From the NCBI RefSeq assembly GCF_002506585.1, contig NZ_DAXW01000016.1:289874-353873 (forward strand): a DNA stretch of 64,000 nt, in the 5' to 3' direction. Source of the stretch: Methanoculleus sp. UBA430. GTDB lineage: Archaea > Halobacteriota > Methanomicrobia > Methanomicrobiales > Methanoculleaceae. Below the pieces are notes generated by a model. It had not been told where the DNA came from and searched no databases. It worked only from the letters and a program-made list of their open reading frames with translations. The translations under genes were made by a program, and so were the position numbers. Positions 7,107 to 16,721 of this stretch are shown in pieces (the stretch's first letter is position 1; each line of letters opens with the position of its first letter).

Positions 7107-8219
7107 TCAGGAGCCCCGCCGCCCCCGCGACTCCCCGATGAGATACCCGGCGTACGGCACCCTCGACACCGCCCGCACCACCGCATAACTCACCAGCACC
7201 GCCGCCGCGAAGAGCACCGGGTAGGTCTCCCAGTCCGCCCACGAGAGCCCCGTGAGGGAGAACCAGAGGCTCGCGCCGGCGGCGATGACCAGCGGATGGA
7301 CGAGGTAGATCCCGTAGGAGTGATCCCCGAACGATCGTGATGCGCCGCTGAACCTCCGGCCGGTCCCCTCCAGCCGCCAGGCCGCGAGGACGAGCGCGGC
7401 GATGACCGGGACGTAGTAGAAGGGTTCGAGGATCCGGTAGACGCAGAAGATTGCAAGGGACATGCCGCCGAGGCTCCCGGAGAGGTAGACGGCCGCCACC
7501 CATATGCCGCCGACGAGGAGGGCACCCCCTCCGGCCGCAACGAGAATCCCTGCGGGGGGTAAAGACCTGAGCGCCGACCGGAACCGGTCCGTATGCCGGG
7601 CGACGTGGATCCCGGCTACAAAGTAGAAGAGGTGCGAGGGAAAGAGGCGGATCAGCACCGTGTACCACTCCGGGCCTGCAAACGCTCCCATGAGATGGGC
7701 GCCCGTGTTCCAGAGGATCAGGAGGAAGAAGAGCGAAAGAAGGGGGTAGAGCGCCGCCCCGGCCCGGTCGAAGAAGTCGTAACCTCTCGCGACGAGCGGG
7801 AAGAGAAGGTAGAGCTGGATGATCAGCGCAAAGAACCAGAGGTTGTAGGCGGCTGTCCCGAGGAGGAGGGCTTCCGTCACCCGCTCCGGGGAGGGCACCC
7901 CGGCAACCCCGATTGTCCCTTCGACCGTCACCATCAGGTAGAGGCCTGAAAAGAAGATATAGGGGATGAGGATCGTCTTCGCCCGGCGGCGGTAGAACCC
8001 CCGGATCGAGAGATCGCCAGCATATCGCGCCGCGAGCACCCACCCGGATATGAAGATGAAGACCGGCACCGCGAAGTGGGCGGCGATGTAGACGAAGACG
8101 TCGAGGAGGGCGAGCAGGCTCACGCCGGGGATGCGGGTGTAGTTCATGGCGACGTGGACGGCGATCACGGCGAGAGCGGCAAACCCCCGCATGTACTCTA
8201 TCTCCCGAAACCAGACCAC
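7107..8219 (-). CDS. Acyltransferase family 3 membrane protein
   Basis: A 370-residue integral membrane protein of the OafA/YrhL acyltransferase-3 family. It begins FREIEYMRGFAALAVIAVHV, containing the family's R-G-x-A-A-x-x-V-x-x-x-H signature, followed by about ten hydrophobic helices and the typical SYGIYLVHPLVI segment near the end. The GTG at 8219 was chosen because it lies eight bases after GAGGGTG and matches the family N-terminus. Family members O-acylate sugars or cell-surface polymers. The substrate here is unknown. Confidence 0.8.
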   Translation of the reverse strand: MVWFREIEYMRGFAALAVIAVHVAMNYTRIPGVSLLALLDVFVYIAAHFAVPVFIFISGWVLAARYAGDLSIRGFYRRRAKTILIPYIFFSGLYLMVTVEGTIGVAGVPSPERVTEALLLGTAAYNLWFFALIIQLYLLFPLVARGYDFFDRAGAALYPLLSLFFLLILWNTGAHLMGAFAGPEWYTVLIRLFPSHLFYFVAGIHVARHTDRFRSALRSLPPAGILVAAGGGALLVGGIWVAAVYLSGSLGGMSLAIFCVYRILEPFYYVPVIAALVLAAWRLEGTGRRFSGASRSFGDHSYGIYLVHPLVIAAGASLWFSLTGLSWADWETYPVLFAAAVLVSYAVVRAVSRVPYAGYLIGESRGRRGS

Positions 8220-8362
8220 CGGGACCACACCCTCTGCCCGCCCGAAGGCGGGCGCAAGCAGTAACAGGATTGCAGGCCGGCATATATGAATCCCCCGCCC
8301 GTCCGGCGACCGGTCAAGCACTTATAATCTCCGGCGACACTACCTATCAGGAGAGTGAGTCC

Positions 8363-8812
8363 ATGCAGTACTCGGAAGGGCAGGTCGGCAGGGTCTTCAC
8401 CGTCCGGATCGACGACGGGGAAGACTTCATCAGGGAGATCGAGCGGTTTGTGGCGGCGATGAACATCCAGAGCGGGATGATCCACTTCCTCGGCGCCGCC
8501 CGGAACGCGACGCTGGTGACGGGGCCCAAGGAGATGGTCATTCCGCCGACGCCGCGACGGGAGGAGATCTTCGGGGGCTGGGAGCTCCTCGGCTTTGCAA
8601 CGATCCACCCCGGCGTGGAGGGGCCGTCCCTCCACATCCACGCCGTGGCGGGGAGGGGTATCCGCTCGCTCGCCGGGTGCCTCCGCGAGAAGGCGGAGGT
8701 CTACCTGGTGATCGAGGCAATCGTCACGGAGTTCGTCGGGATCTCCGCCCGGAGGCTCCCGGACGAGAAGACCGGCGTCGACCTGCCGGTCTTTGACCGG
8801 GTACTCCCATGA
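8363..8812 (+). CDS. PPC domain (DUF296) protein
   Basis: A 149-residue protein with the plants-and-prokaryotes-conserved domain. It has RVFTVRIDDGEDFIREIERFVAAMNIQSGMIHFLGAARNATL at the N-terminal side and HPGVEGPSLHIHAV as the central conserved strand, which in bacterial relatives supplies metal-binding histidines. The ATG at 8363 follows CAGGAGAG. The gene overlaps the next one by four bases (ATGA), suggesting co-transcription with the YgiQ-type enzyme. A DNA-binding role is known for plant AT-hook fusions; the role of stand-alone archaeal forms is unclear. Confidence 0.8.
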   Translation: MQYSEGQVGRVFTVRIDDGEDFIREIERFVAAMNIQSGMIHFLGAARNATLVTGPKEMVIPPTPRREEIFGGWELLGFATIHPGVEGPSLHIHAVAGRGIRSLAGCLREKAEVYLVIEAIVTEFVGISARRLPDEKTGVDLPVFDRVLP

Positions 8813-10656
8813 AGGAACAGCCGGCGTTCCTCCCCATGACGATGGAGGAGGCGGAACGGCTCGGCATCGACCGGTTCGACATCATCCTCATCTCCGGCGA
8901 CGCCTACGTCGACCACCCCTCCTTCGGGACGGCGCTGCTCGGGCGGGTGCTCTGGGACGTCGGCTACTCGGTCGGGGTCATCGCCCAGCCCGACTGGCGG
9001 AGCAACGATGACCTCCGGCGCCTGGGGGAGCCCCGGCTCTTCTTCTCGGTCTCGTCCGGGAACGTCGATTCAATGGTGAACGCCTTCACGCCGAACCTGA
9101 AGCGCCGGAGTTCAGACGTCTACTCGCCGGGCGGGAAACTCCTCCGGCCCGACCGGGCGACCCTCGTCTACACCGACCGCATCCACGCCCTCTACCCGAA
9201 GACGCCGGTCGTCATCGGGGGTATCGAGGCAAGCCTCCGGCGGTTCGCCCACTACGACTACTGGTCCGATTCGGTCCGGCAGGCCATCCTGGCCGACGCC
9301 CCCGCCGACCTCCTGGTCTTCGGGATGGGCGAGCGGCAGGTGGTCGCGATCGCCGACCGGCTCGCCGCCGGAGAACCGGTGGGCGCCCTCACCGACATCC
9401 CCGGCACCGCCTACCGGATGGACCTGAAGACCTGGCGGAGCATGGACCAGGCCGGATACGTCGTCCTCCCCGGCTACGCGGAGGTGAAAGAGGACCGCTA
9501 TGCCTACGCACGGGCCTTCGCGCTCCACTGCAACGAGCAGGACCCCATCCGGGGCCGGCCGGTGGCGCAGCCGCACCAAAAGACCGTCGTCATCCAGAAC
9601 CCGCCGGCGATGCCGCTCTCGGGCGAGGAACTCGACCGGATCTATGAGCTCCCCTACGCCCGGAGGGCCCACCCCTCCTACACCGAACCCATCCCGGCCC
9701 TCGAGCCGGTGAGGTTCTCGGTCGTCAGCCATAGGGGGTGCTTTGGGTCCTGCTCGTTCTGCGCCCTCACCCACCACCAGGGACGGATCATCCAGAGCCG
9801 GAGCATCGACTCCATCGTCCGCGAGGTGGAGCGGATGGCGAGGATGCCGGAGTTTACGGGTGTCGTCCAGGACGTCGGCGGACCGACGGCCAACATGTAC
9901 GGCATCCACTGCGGCCGGTGGGAGACCGCCGGCACCTGCCCCGACCGCCGTTGCATCGACTGCCCCGCCCTCGACCGCAGCCACGAGGAGCAGCTCCGCC
10001 TCCTCCGGCGTCTTGCGGAGATTCCCGGGGTGAAACGGGTCTTCATCGCATCGGGCATCCGCTACGACCTGATTCCCCCGGGGGAAGAATACCTCCCCCT
10101 CGTCTGCGAGCACCACGTCTCCGGGCACCTCAAGGTCGCCCCCGAACACGTCGCAGAGAGGGTCACCGCCTCTATGGGCAAACCCCCCCGCGAGGCCTTC
10201 GATGCCTTCAGAGAACGGTTCGAGGCCCTCCAGGCCGGGAAGAAGAAGCGGCAGTACCTTGTCCCCTACCTCATGTCCGGCCACCCGGGCTGCCGGATGG
10301 AGGATATGGTCGAGCTCGCCGAATACGTCCGGGACACCGGGCTCTACACCGAGCAGGTCCAGGACTTCACCCCGACGCCGATGAGCATATCGACGACCAT
10401 CTACCATACCGGGCTCGACCCCTTCACCCTCGAGGAGGTCTACGTCCCGAAGGGCCGGGAGAAGCGGGTGCAGCGGGCGCTCATGCACTACCGGGACCCG
10501 GCGAATCACGCTCTCGTCTGCGAGGGACTCCGGGCGGCCGGGAGGGAGGACCTCATCGGGAGCGCGTGGAACTGCCTCGTCCCGGCACGGGGCAAGGGCG
10601 GCAGGCCTACCCGCGCAGGACCGAACCCACGGCAAACCCGGCGGCCGCCGCGATAA
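8809..10656 (+). CDS. YgiQ family radical SAM protein
   Basis: A 615-residue protein. The N-terminal part (FDIILISGDAYVDHPSFGTALLGR) is the B12-binding-like domain typical of YgiQ. The radical SAM core follows with the cluster motif RGCFGSCSFCALTHHQG (C-x3-C-x2-C), and then VQDVGGPTANMYG and HLKVAPEHV. Length matches the family (600-700). The reaction is not established for the family. It overlaps the PPC-domain gene by four bases. Confidence 0.9.
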   Translation: MKEQPAFLPMTMEEAERLGIDRFDIILISGDAYVDHPSFGTALLGRVLWDVGYSVGVIAQPDWRSNDDLRRLGEPRLFFSVSSGNVDSMVNAFTPNLKRRSSDVYSPGGKLLRPDRATLVYTDRIHALYPKTPVVIGGIEASLRRFAHYDYWSDSVRQAILADAPADLLVFGMGERQVVAIADRLAAGEPVGALTDIPGTAYRMDLKTWRSMDQAGYVVLPGYAEVKEDRYAYARAFALHCNEQDPIRGRPVAQPHQKTVVIQNPPAMPLSGEELDRIYELPYARRAHPSYTEPIPALEPVRFSVVSHRGCFGSCSFCALTHHQGRIIQSRSIDSIVREVERMARMPEFTGVVQDVGGPTANMYGIHCGRWETAGTCPDRRCIDCPALDRSHEEQLRLLRRLAEIPGVKRVFIASGIRYDLIPPGEEYLPLVCEHHVSGHLKVAPEHVAERVTASMGKPPREAFDAFRERFEALQAGKKKRQYLVPYLMSGHPGCRMEDMVELAEYVRDTGLYTEQVQDFTPTPMSISTTIYHTGLDPFTLEEVYVPKGREKRVQRALMHYRDPANHALVCEGLRAAGREDLIGSAWNCLVPARGKGGRPTRAGPNPRQTRRPPR

Positions 10657-10756
10657 ACCGGTTCGGGATCAGCGGGATGACGAGGGTCGTCACCGCGAGA
10701 GAGACGGCGATGTTCGGGATCGTACCCGGAGTGGTGACGGACTCAAGCGTCTGCAT
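10607..10756 (-). CDS. Possible small membrane protein
   Basis: An ATG at 10756 opens a 49-residue frame, mostly one or two hydrophobic helices (IPNIAVSLAVTTLVIPLIPNRFIAAAAGFAVGSVL). It overlaps the 3' end of the YgiQ gene by 50 bases in antiparallel orientation. No ribosome binding site is evident. The clean hydrophobic pattern outside the overlap is the only reason to list it; it may be chance. Confidence 0.35.
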   Translation of the reverse strand: MQTLESVTTPGTIPNIAVSLAVTTLVIPLIPNRFIAAAAGFAVGSVLRG

Positions 10757-10899
10757 CGTGCAGGAATGCCAGACCGGGTGTTCGGGCGGGGTAACCCTCT
10801 CCACCATGCCGCTCGCCGCTCTCATGGCTGTCGACCGCCACACACGCTCCCGTGCCAGACTCTGCCTGCAGGTCATGATCGCAGGGTTGGCGCCGGATA

Positions 10900-11181
10900 C
10901 TACTTATTCCTATGGCCGGCAAATCGCTCCCGGATCCGGCGGATGCGGATCCGGTGACAGAAAGAACAGAGTGCCTCGAGGTTCCCGGGCACGAGAGGAC
11001 CGCCGCAGATCACGGGCTCGCGGAGGTCGAAATGCGTCGACCCGGCGGCGAGGGGGGCGTTGCATCCAGCACACCGGTGGCACTGCCGATCGAGGATAGC
11101 CTGAACGGTCTCATCCGATAGATACGCCTCCGTGGTAGCCGCTTCCCCGGAAGGTTCTGCAACCTGTACACCACGCTCCAT
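10900..11181 (-). CDS. Small HNH-type zinc-binding protein
   Basis: A 93-residue protein with two CxxC knuckles (CHRCAGCN and CSFC) and the segment THFDLREPVICGGPLVPGNLEALCSFCHRIR. This matches the treble-clef HNH layout: a histidine before the central loop, an Asn in PGNLEALC, and a C-terminal H. It may be a nuclease or only a structural zinc finger. It is transcribed divergently from the AIM24-like gene, with 172 bases between the starts. Confidence 0.65.
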   Translation of the reverse strand: MERGVQVAEPSGEAATTEAYLSDETVQAILDRQCHRCAGCNAPLAAGSTHFDLREPVICGGPLVPGNLEALCSFCHRIRIRRIRERFAGHRNK

Positions 11182-11353
11182 AGCAACACGGAGAGATGCC
11201 TATCCTGATTAATATACTTTTTCACGCCAATCCGACCGCAGGGGCCCGGCAAGCGGTGAGACCGGGGGGCCGGAGCCTGATACCGCAGGAGTGAGGAAGT
11301 TTCCTGCAGAATAAAGAGAAAACCTATTGTTTGTCGACAGAAAATGCATCAGC

Positions 11354-12046
11354 ATGCACTACGAGATCACAGGAGACAACCTGCAGATGGTGACCCTGCG
11401 CCTCGCTCCCGGCGAGAGCATCTGCGCCGAGGCCGGCGCCATGGTCAACATGAGCGGGAACATGCAGATGACCACCAACATGAAGGGCGGGCTCTTCAAG
11501 GGGTTGAAGAGGATGGTGACCGGCGAGGGGCTCTTCATGACCGAGTTCACCCCGCAGGGAGGAGAGGGCTTCGTCTCGTTTGCCGGGAACGTCCCGGGCA
11601 AGATCTTCACCCTCAACCTTGCCGGGAACGAGTTCATCGCCCAGAAAGATGCCTTCCTCTGCTCCGAGCAGGGGATCGACCTCGATATCGCGTTCACGAA
11701 GCGCCTCCGGTCGGGCGCCTTCGGCGGCGAGGGGTTCATTCTCCAGCGCCTCTCAGGCAGCGGGACCGCGTTCCTCCACTGCTGCGGCGACATCATGGAG
11801 ATGACGCTTGCGCCCGGCGAGGTCGTCAGGGTGGAGACGGGGCTCGTCGTCGGGTTCGAGAGCACCGTCGACTACAGCATCCAGCTCGCCGGCGGCGTGA
11901 AGACCGTCTTCTTCGGCGGCGAAGGACTCTTCCTGACGACGCTGACCGGGCCGGGTCGGGTCATCGTGCAGTCCATGGACGTCGCAAAACTTGCCGCCTC
12001 GCTGATCCCCTACCTCCCCATCCAGAGCAACTCGTCGGGACGGTAA
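11354..12046 (+). CDS. TIGR00266 / AIM24 family protein
   Basis: A 230-residue protein of the AIM24-like beta-helix family. It has the recurring GE.v..e.GamV pattern (LAPGESICAEAGAMVNMSGNM), GEGLFMTEFTPQGGEGFVSFA and a C-terminal GGEGLFLTTLTGPGRVIVQSM. Length fits the bacterial and archaeal members. The first ATG consistent with the family N-terminus (HYEITGDNLQMVTLRL) is at 11354. The function of this family is not established. Confidence 0.85.
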   Translation: MHYEITGDNLQMVTLRLAPGESICAEAGAMVNMSGNMQMTTNMKGGLFKGLKRMVTGEGLFMTEFTPQGGEGFVSFAGNVPGKIFTLNLAGNEFIAQKDAFLCSEQGIDLDIAFTKRLRSGAFGGEGFILQRLSGSGTAFLHCCGDIMEMTLAPGEVVRVETGLVVGFESTVDYSIQLAGGVKTVFFGGEGLFLTTLTGPGRVIVQSMDVAKLAASLIPYLPIQSNSSGR

Positions 12047-12078
12047 CCTGATAGTCGGCGAGGACAGAAGAGTACGTA

Positions 12079-13101
12079 ATGAACCTCGTCATGGTCGTGC
12101 ACGGCCCGGAGGCATTCGATGCCGGGGATGTGGATCGGCTGATCCGCCTCCTCTCCCCCCGGCGGGTGCTCGTCGCGGGGGTGATGGCCCGGACCGCCGC
12201 CGAGGAGTCCGACCTCCCGGTGGCCTGCACGGACGAGCGGCCGAGCGTGGTCCTCGGCGCCCTCGCCGATCAGGCATGCCTCGTCAACCGGGGAAAGACC
12301 CCGGAGTCGGGCCGGATCTTCGGGGAGATTGTCGCCGGCCGCCTCTCGGCGGGGCTCGTCCACGTCGAGACCTCGAGCGGGACCGTCTACTGCTGGGATG
12401 GCGGCGACGAGAGCCTTGCCCGCGAGATCGCGGACCTGACCGGCTACGCTCTCACCCACGCAACGGGCGACCGTACCCGACGGGAGGGCGTCCGGGAGGT
12501 CCGTGGGTGCATCCCGGGCGAGGCGGTCTTCGTGAACGGGATCGTCGTCGGGACGGCGACAGAAGAGACGGTCGTCCTCGCAAGCGAGGGTGGGAGCTTC
12601 CGGGCCGTCTCCGGCCTCGATGCAAAGCCCCACGGGTTTGAGAAACTCCTCCGGGCGGGCCTCCCGGAGATCACAGGGGCCTGGTGCAAGAGCGGGCCGG
12701 TGCGGACGGCTCCTCCACGGCAGGGAGGGCGGGCTCCCCGCGGGGGCAGGGTCGCGGTCATCGACCACTGCGGCCACACCCTCTATCATGAACTCGGGGA
12801 CGGGGTCTGCGGCGTCCTCGCCGTCGGGGACGATACCACCGCCGTCTGCGGCCACATCTGCTCCCACGCCGGGATCCCCGTCTTCGGGGTGGTCGACGGG
12901 GACGCCGATGCCATCGTGGCGCCCGGGTTCGCGCCGGGCTCGGTCGTCGTCGAGGTCATCGACGGCCGGGACGATGATATCGGCCGGGAGATCGCGGCGA
13001 CGAGGGATCTTTTGGCAGACACCTGGGAGGAGTGGGTCGAGGAGACCCTCCGTACCCTCACGGGAAGGGTGCGGGTCGTCCTCGACCTTCGCGGAGAATA
13101 G
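12079..13101 (+). CDS. DUF2117 family protein
   Basis: A 340-residue protein beginning MNLVMVVHGPEAFDAGDVDRLI and continuing with a Rossmann-like first half (RRVLVAGVMARTAAEES) and a C-terminal region (GVLAVGDDTTAVCGHICSHAGIPVFGVVDGDAD) of the methanogen-specific DUF2117 type. It ends two bases before the nreA start, so the two are probably co-transcribed. Function unknown. Confidence 0.8.
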   Translation: MNLVMVVHGPEAFDAGDVDRLIRLLSPRRVLVAGVMARTAAEESDLPVACTDERPSVVLGALADQACLVNRGKTPESGRIFGEIVAGRLSAGLVHVETSSGTVYCWDGGDESLAREIADLTGYALTHATGDRTRREGVREVRGCIPGEAVFVNGIVVGTATEETVVLASEGGSFRAVSGLDAKPHGFEKLLRAGLPEITGAWCKSGPVRTAPPRQGGRAPRGGRVAVIDHCGHTLYHELGDGVCGVLAVGDDTTAVCGHICSHAGIPVFGVVDGDADAIVAPGFAPGSVVVEVIDGRDDDIGREIAATRDLLADTWEEWVEETLRTLTGRVRVVLDLRGE

Positions 13102-13103
13102 GA

Positions 13104-14246
13104 ATGCAGTGCGCCGAGTGTAAGGGGAGGGGGTTTTGCGGGCTTGAGCGCTGTCCGATCATGAGCAGGTTCTACGCCCGCCTCCCGGTCAGACCGAGCG
13201 ACCACTACCAGGGAGCGGCACCATCGGTCTTTGTGGGGAGCTACGGCTACCCGAAGGTCGCGGGAGGGCCGCTGATGATCGACGACGCCGACAACCCGCC
13301 GGACTGGGTCAGCCGGGGGCTCGGCATCGAGGATATCGTGGGGCTCCGGGCCCGGACGATCCGCGGGGCCGGCGAAGCGAAGGACCTCTCCGGAAGCATC
13401 CAGGAGATCGCGCTCTCGAGCAAGCCCCTCGACGTCGAAGTCCGGTTCGTCAAGCCCGTCGCCTTCGACCTCCGGTTCGACGGGACGATCGCCCCTGTCG
13501 GGCTCACCGGGGCCATCCGGGATATGGACGTCCTGGAGAACGCCCGGGTTGAGCGGGCGGTCGACCGGGCGACCTCCGACACCGATCTCGGCGCGACCGA
13601 CGCCTGCGAGATCCTCAACGCCTCCGGCATCGACGTCTACCGGATCACCCAGCTCATGACCGCCGGGCTCCTCGGCAAGAAACGGCGTGTCGTCCCCACC
13701 CGCTGGGCGATCACGGCGGTCGACGACACGGTCTCGACCAGGCTCAAGAAGAAGATCGCCCGCTACCCTCCGCTCGGCGGGATAGAGGTCTTCTCCGCCG
13801 CGCTCTACGGGAACCATATCGTCTGTATCCTCGTCCCTGGCGACTGGAAGTACGAGATGATCGAGGTCTGGGGGAAGCAGTCGCTCTGGGGCGGCGGGAA
13901 CGAATCGATCACCCGCGACGGCGAAGGCATGACGAAGTCCGGCTACTCGCCGATAGCCGGGGCCTACTACTCGGCGCGCCTCGCGGTCGCGGAATACCTG
14001 GAGAGCGTCCGGCGCTCGGCACGGGTGCTTGTCGTAAGGAACGTCACGAGCGAGTACTGGGCGCCGCTCGGAACCTGGGTCATCCGGGAGGCGGCGCGGA
14101 ACGCAATGCGGGGCGAGAAGAGAACGTGCGCGAACCTCGAGGAGGCGGTGAACCTCGCCTCCCGGTTGATAGGGTTCACCCACTGGCGCCCCCACAGCAG
14201 GCTCATCCCGGAGCTTGCGACGCAGAGGACGCTTTTTGATTTTTAG
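13104..14246 (+). CDS. nreA: NreA-type archaeal DNA repair protein
   Basis: A 380-residue protein. The N-terminal cysteine cluster (CAECKGRGFCGLERCP) is the zinc-binding motif of Nre proteins, followed by the core (FVGSYGYPKVAGGPL, ATSDTDLGATDACEILNASG) and the C-terminal domain (SYSPIAGAYYSARLAVAEYLE-like). The last residues, QRTLFDF, fit a PCNA-interacting box (Q-x2-L-x2-F); such a box at the end of NreA is known from other archaea, where Nre proteins act in repair of DNA damage. The ATG lies two bases after the DUF2117 stop. The gene converges on the DNA ligase with a four-base overlap. Confidence 0.85.
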   Translation: MQCAECKGRGFCGLERCPIMSRFYARLPVRPSDHYQGAAPSVFVGSYGYPKVAGGPLMIDDADNPPDWVSRGLGIEDIVGLRARTIRGAGEAKDLSGSIQEIALSSKPLDVEVRFVKPVAFDLRFDGTIAPVGLTGAIRDMDVLENARVERAVDRATSDTDLGATDACEILNASGIDVYRITQLMTAGLLGKKRRVVPTRWAITAVDDTVSTRLKKKIARYPPLGGIEVFSAALYGNHIVCILVPGDWKYEMIEVWGKQSLWGGGNESITRDGEGMTKSGYSPIAGAYYSARLAVAEYLESVRRSARVLVVRNVTSEYWAPLGTWVIREAARNAMRGEKRTCANLEEAVNLASRLIGFTHWRPHSRLIPELATQRTLFDF

Positions 14247-15895
14247 AGAGACCCCTGGCCGTTCTTCTGCCGGGCGTAGCGGTCGATGAGGGAATCAAGG
14301 CTCTCGGCCTCGTCGACGCTCTTGTCCTCACGCACCCGGACGAACCGCGGGAACCGGAGCGCGTAGCCGCTCTCGTAGTTCGGGCTCGCCTGGATCTCGG
14401 AGTAGCCCACCTCGAAGACCACCTCCGGCTCGAGCGTGACCTCTTTTCCCGAACGGGCGATGACCCGGTCTTTGAAGAGGGCGTAGAGCTCGGCCAGCGT
14501 CTCGTCGTTGATCCCGGTCGCCACCTTCCCGACGGAGAGAAGCCGGCCCTGGTCCTGGACCGCGAGGAGGAACGACCCGAACGTCCCGGCCCGCCGGCCC
14601 TCGCCCCACTCGGCCCCGATGACCACGAGGTCGAGCGTCTCGACACCGGGCTTCACCTTCACCCAGAGGCGGCCCCGGACGCCGGGGGTGTAGGGCGAAT
14701 CGAGGACCTTCACCATCACGCCCTCGTGGCCGAGACCGAGCGCCTCGTCGTAGATCGCCTCCGCCCCGGCAACCTCGGTGACCCGGAACTGCGGGGCGAC
14801 GTGTGCGCCAAGCACCTCATCAAGGATCTTCCGCCGCTCAGAGAGGGGTCGGTCCATCAGCGACTCGCCATCGAGATAGAGGATATCAAAGACCCGCGGG
14901 ACAAGCTCGATCTGCTCCATCATCGCGTCGACCTCGTGCTTGCGCCGGAACCGCCGGATGACGTACTGGAACGGCATGGGCTTCCCGTCCCTGACGGCGA
15001 CCGCCTCTCCGTCCAGGATGACGTCGTGGTCGGTCGCCTCCACGAGGAGCCGGGCGATGTCGGGGAGGCTGCCCGTGACCTCCTCGAGTTTCCGCGAGTA
15101 GATCCGGCTGGTGCCGCCGACTTTGTGGAACTGGAACCTGCTTCCGTCGTACTTGTACTCCACCGCCACCTCGCCGTGATCCTCAAGCTGCGTGGCGATC
15201 GTCCCCGCCTGGGCAAGCATCATCTTCACCGGCCGGAAGGGCTCGATCGTGACGCGGGAGAGGGCTTCAGGGTCGCGCCGGGCAAGGAGGGCGACCTCAC
15301 CGAGATCGTTCATCGCCTGGTGGGCATGCTCGACCAGGCGGACGTCGACCGCGAACGCCTTTGCGACGGCGTCGCGGACGTTCCCCTCGCCCATGCCGAT
15401 GCGGAGCTCCTCAAGCATCAGCCTCGCGAGGTAGCGGCCTTCAAGCGGGCGGACGTTTCCGAAGAGCCCCTGCGCCACCCGGAGTTTTTCTCGCTGGGAC
15501 CGCTGTCCTCCGGCGGCTGCCATCCGCTCGAACTCCCGGTAGACATCGACGAGGTCGAGAGCCTCGATGAAGAACGAGGTCTGCTCCTTCTTCGCGAGGA
15601 GGCGCTCGACGGCAAGGCCCGCGTCGCCGGTTGCGTTGATCGCCTCGCGGACGGTCTCCCTCTTCGTCCCGACGACGTAGGCCACGGCGTCGTAGAGGAG
15701 GTTCGGGCCCACGCCGAGGTTGTTGGTGCTCCAGTCGGGGAAGACCCTCCCCATGATGAAGCGGACAAAGATGGGGAGTTCGTCGTCGTCGAGCCCGGGC
15801 AGGACGGCGGCGACCTGCTCGATCATCTCCAGACGCCCCGGTATCCCTTCAAGGCGCTCGCAGACCTCGGCGAACTCCAGAAATTGCATACCCAT
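14243..15895 (-). CDS. lig: ATP-dependent DNA ligase
   Basis: A 550-residue ligase of the archaeal/eukaryotic Lig I type. The nucleotidyltransferase motif I is EYKYDGSRFQFH with the AMP-accepting lysine. Other motifs are visible: DGEAVAVRDG (III), ILYLDGESLMDR (IIIa), HEGVMVKVL (IV) and WVKVKPG (V). The N-terminal 220 residues form the helical DNA-binding domain and the C-terminus the OB domain (RFPRFVRVREDKS). It seals nicks during Okazaki fragment joining and repair. Either ATG 15895 or 15889 could be the start. Confidence 0.95.
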   Translation of the reverse strand: MGMQFLEFAEVCERLEGIPGRLEMIEQVAAVLPGLDDDELPIFVRFIMGRVFPDWSTNNLGVGPNLLYDAVAYVVGTKRETVREAINATGDAGLAVERLLAKKEQTSFFIEALDLVDVYREFERMAAAGGQRSQREKLRVAQGLFGNVRPLEGRYLARLMLEELRIGMGEGNVRDAVAKAFAVDVRLVEHAHQAMNDLGEVALLARRDPEALSRVTIEPFRPVKMMLAQAGTIATQLEDHGEVAVEYKYDGSRFQFHKVGGTSRIYSRKLEEVTGSLPDIARLLVEATDHDVILDGEAVAVRDGKPMPFQYVIRRFRRKHEVDAMMEQIELVPRVFDILYLDGESLMDRPLSERRKILDEVLGAHVAPQFRVTEVAGAEAIYDEALGLGHEGVMVKVLDSPYTPGVRGRLWVKVKPGVETLDLVVIGAEWGEGRRAGTFGSFLLAVQDQGRLLSVGKVATGINDETLAELYALFKDRVIARSGKEVTLEPEVVFEVGYSEIQASPNYESGYALRFPRFVRVREDKSVDEAESLDSLIDRYARQKNGQGSL

Positions 15896-15977
15896 ATCTC
15901 CTAGAGTGTTTCCCGCCGGGAGGAATCAAGTCTTCCCTTCGGCACGGTTGAAGTGGGAGTACCGCCAACCCTCATCC

Positions 15978-16211
15978 ATGAACCAGGACGAAGAACTCAA
16001 AGAGATGCTCCGCGACCTCATCTGGCTCAACAGCCTGATCGCGACCGAACTCATTCAGATCACCGAGAACACCTCCCAGATCCTCCGGAAAGCGGCTCCC
16101 CCGGAGGCCTGCATCACCGAGCACGCGGCCCTGCGGGCGACGGCGCTCGAGATCGCCGACCGCTACCGGCCCGGCACGATGTTCCGGCAGCATGTCCAGA
16201 AGCATCAGTAA
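15978..16211 (+). CDS. Conserved small hypothetical protein
   Basis: A 77-residue, largely helical soluble protein (MNQDEELKEMLRDLIWLNSLIATELIQITENTSQILRK...) transcribed divergently from the ligase. Codon usage matches the neighbours, and the charged/hydrophobic heptad pattern suggests a short coiled coil. No family is recognised. Confidence 0.6.
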   Translation: MNQDEELKEMLRDLIWLNSLIATELIQITENTSQILRKAAPPEACITEHAALRATALEIADRYRPGTMFRQHVQKHQ

Positions 16212-16229
16212 AAAAGTGATGGGCCGCCG

Positions 16230-16721
16230 TCAGGCTCCGGCGGCAACAAGCCCCGCGTCCCTGACGACGAGGTCCGACTCCTCGATCAGGCTCTCCGTCA
16301 GGGCAATCTCGACCGTCCCGTTCGCCGGGTCGACGGTGCTCGCCGTCGCTCCGGTTGTATCGTTCCCGACGGCGGTGAAGGCATACCCTTCAGGGCAGAC
16401 GACCTCGACGGTGTAGTTTCCCGGGGCAACGCCGCTAAAGAGGTAGAGACCCTCGCAGGCGTGGGAGAAGGTCTCTGCCGTCGCGACCTTCTCGCCCGCA
16501 CCGTCGAGGAGGTTGACGGCAACGCCGCTCATGCCCCACTCGCCGGCGGTCTGGACGCCGTCGGCGTCGGCGTCGAGAAAGATGGTCCCGCCGATCGTGC
16601 CGGCGGTCCGCCCGAGACCCGGTTCCGGCGGAACTGCGGCCGCCGCGCTTGCAATCGTACCAAAGACCAGTGCTGCTATTATGATGACTGTAAGAACGCT
16701 GATTGCTCTCATTCGGTTCAC
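16230..16721 (-). CDS. Secreted SdrD B-like domain protein
   Basis: A 163-residue protein with a signal peptide (MNRMRAISVLTVIIIAALVFGTIASAAAA) and a single SdrD-B/Cna-B-like beta-sandwich: GTIFLDADADGVQTAGEWGMSGVAVNLLD...GLYLFSGVAPGNYTVEVVCPEGY. The D-x-D-x-D pattern is the usual calcium site of this domain. It resembles the C-terminal domains of the next surface protein upstream on the same strand. It is probably cell-surface or secreted; no anchor is visible. Confidence 0.8.
   Translation of the reverse strand: MNRMRAISVLTVIIIAALVFGTIASAAAAVPPEPGLGRTAGTIGGTIFLDADADGVQTAGEWGMSGVAVNLLDGAGEKVATAETFSHACEGLYLFSGVAPGNYTVEVVCPEGYAFTAVGNDTTGATASTVDPANGTVEIALTESLIEESDLVVRDAGLVAAGA

Noticed and set aside
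9738..11099. 453-codon plus frame overlapping the YgiQ-type gene and the HNH gene
   Set aside because: Its translation is Arg/Pro-rich and lacks motifs, whereas YgiQ in the other frame is complete.
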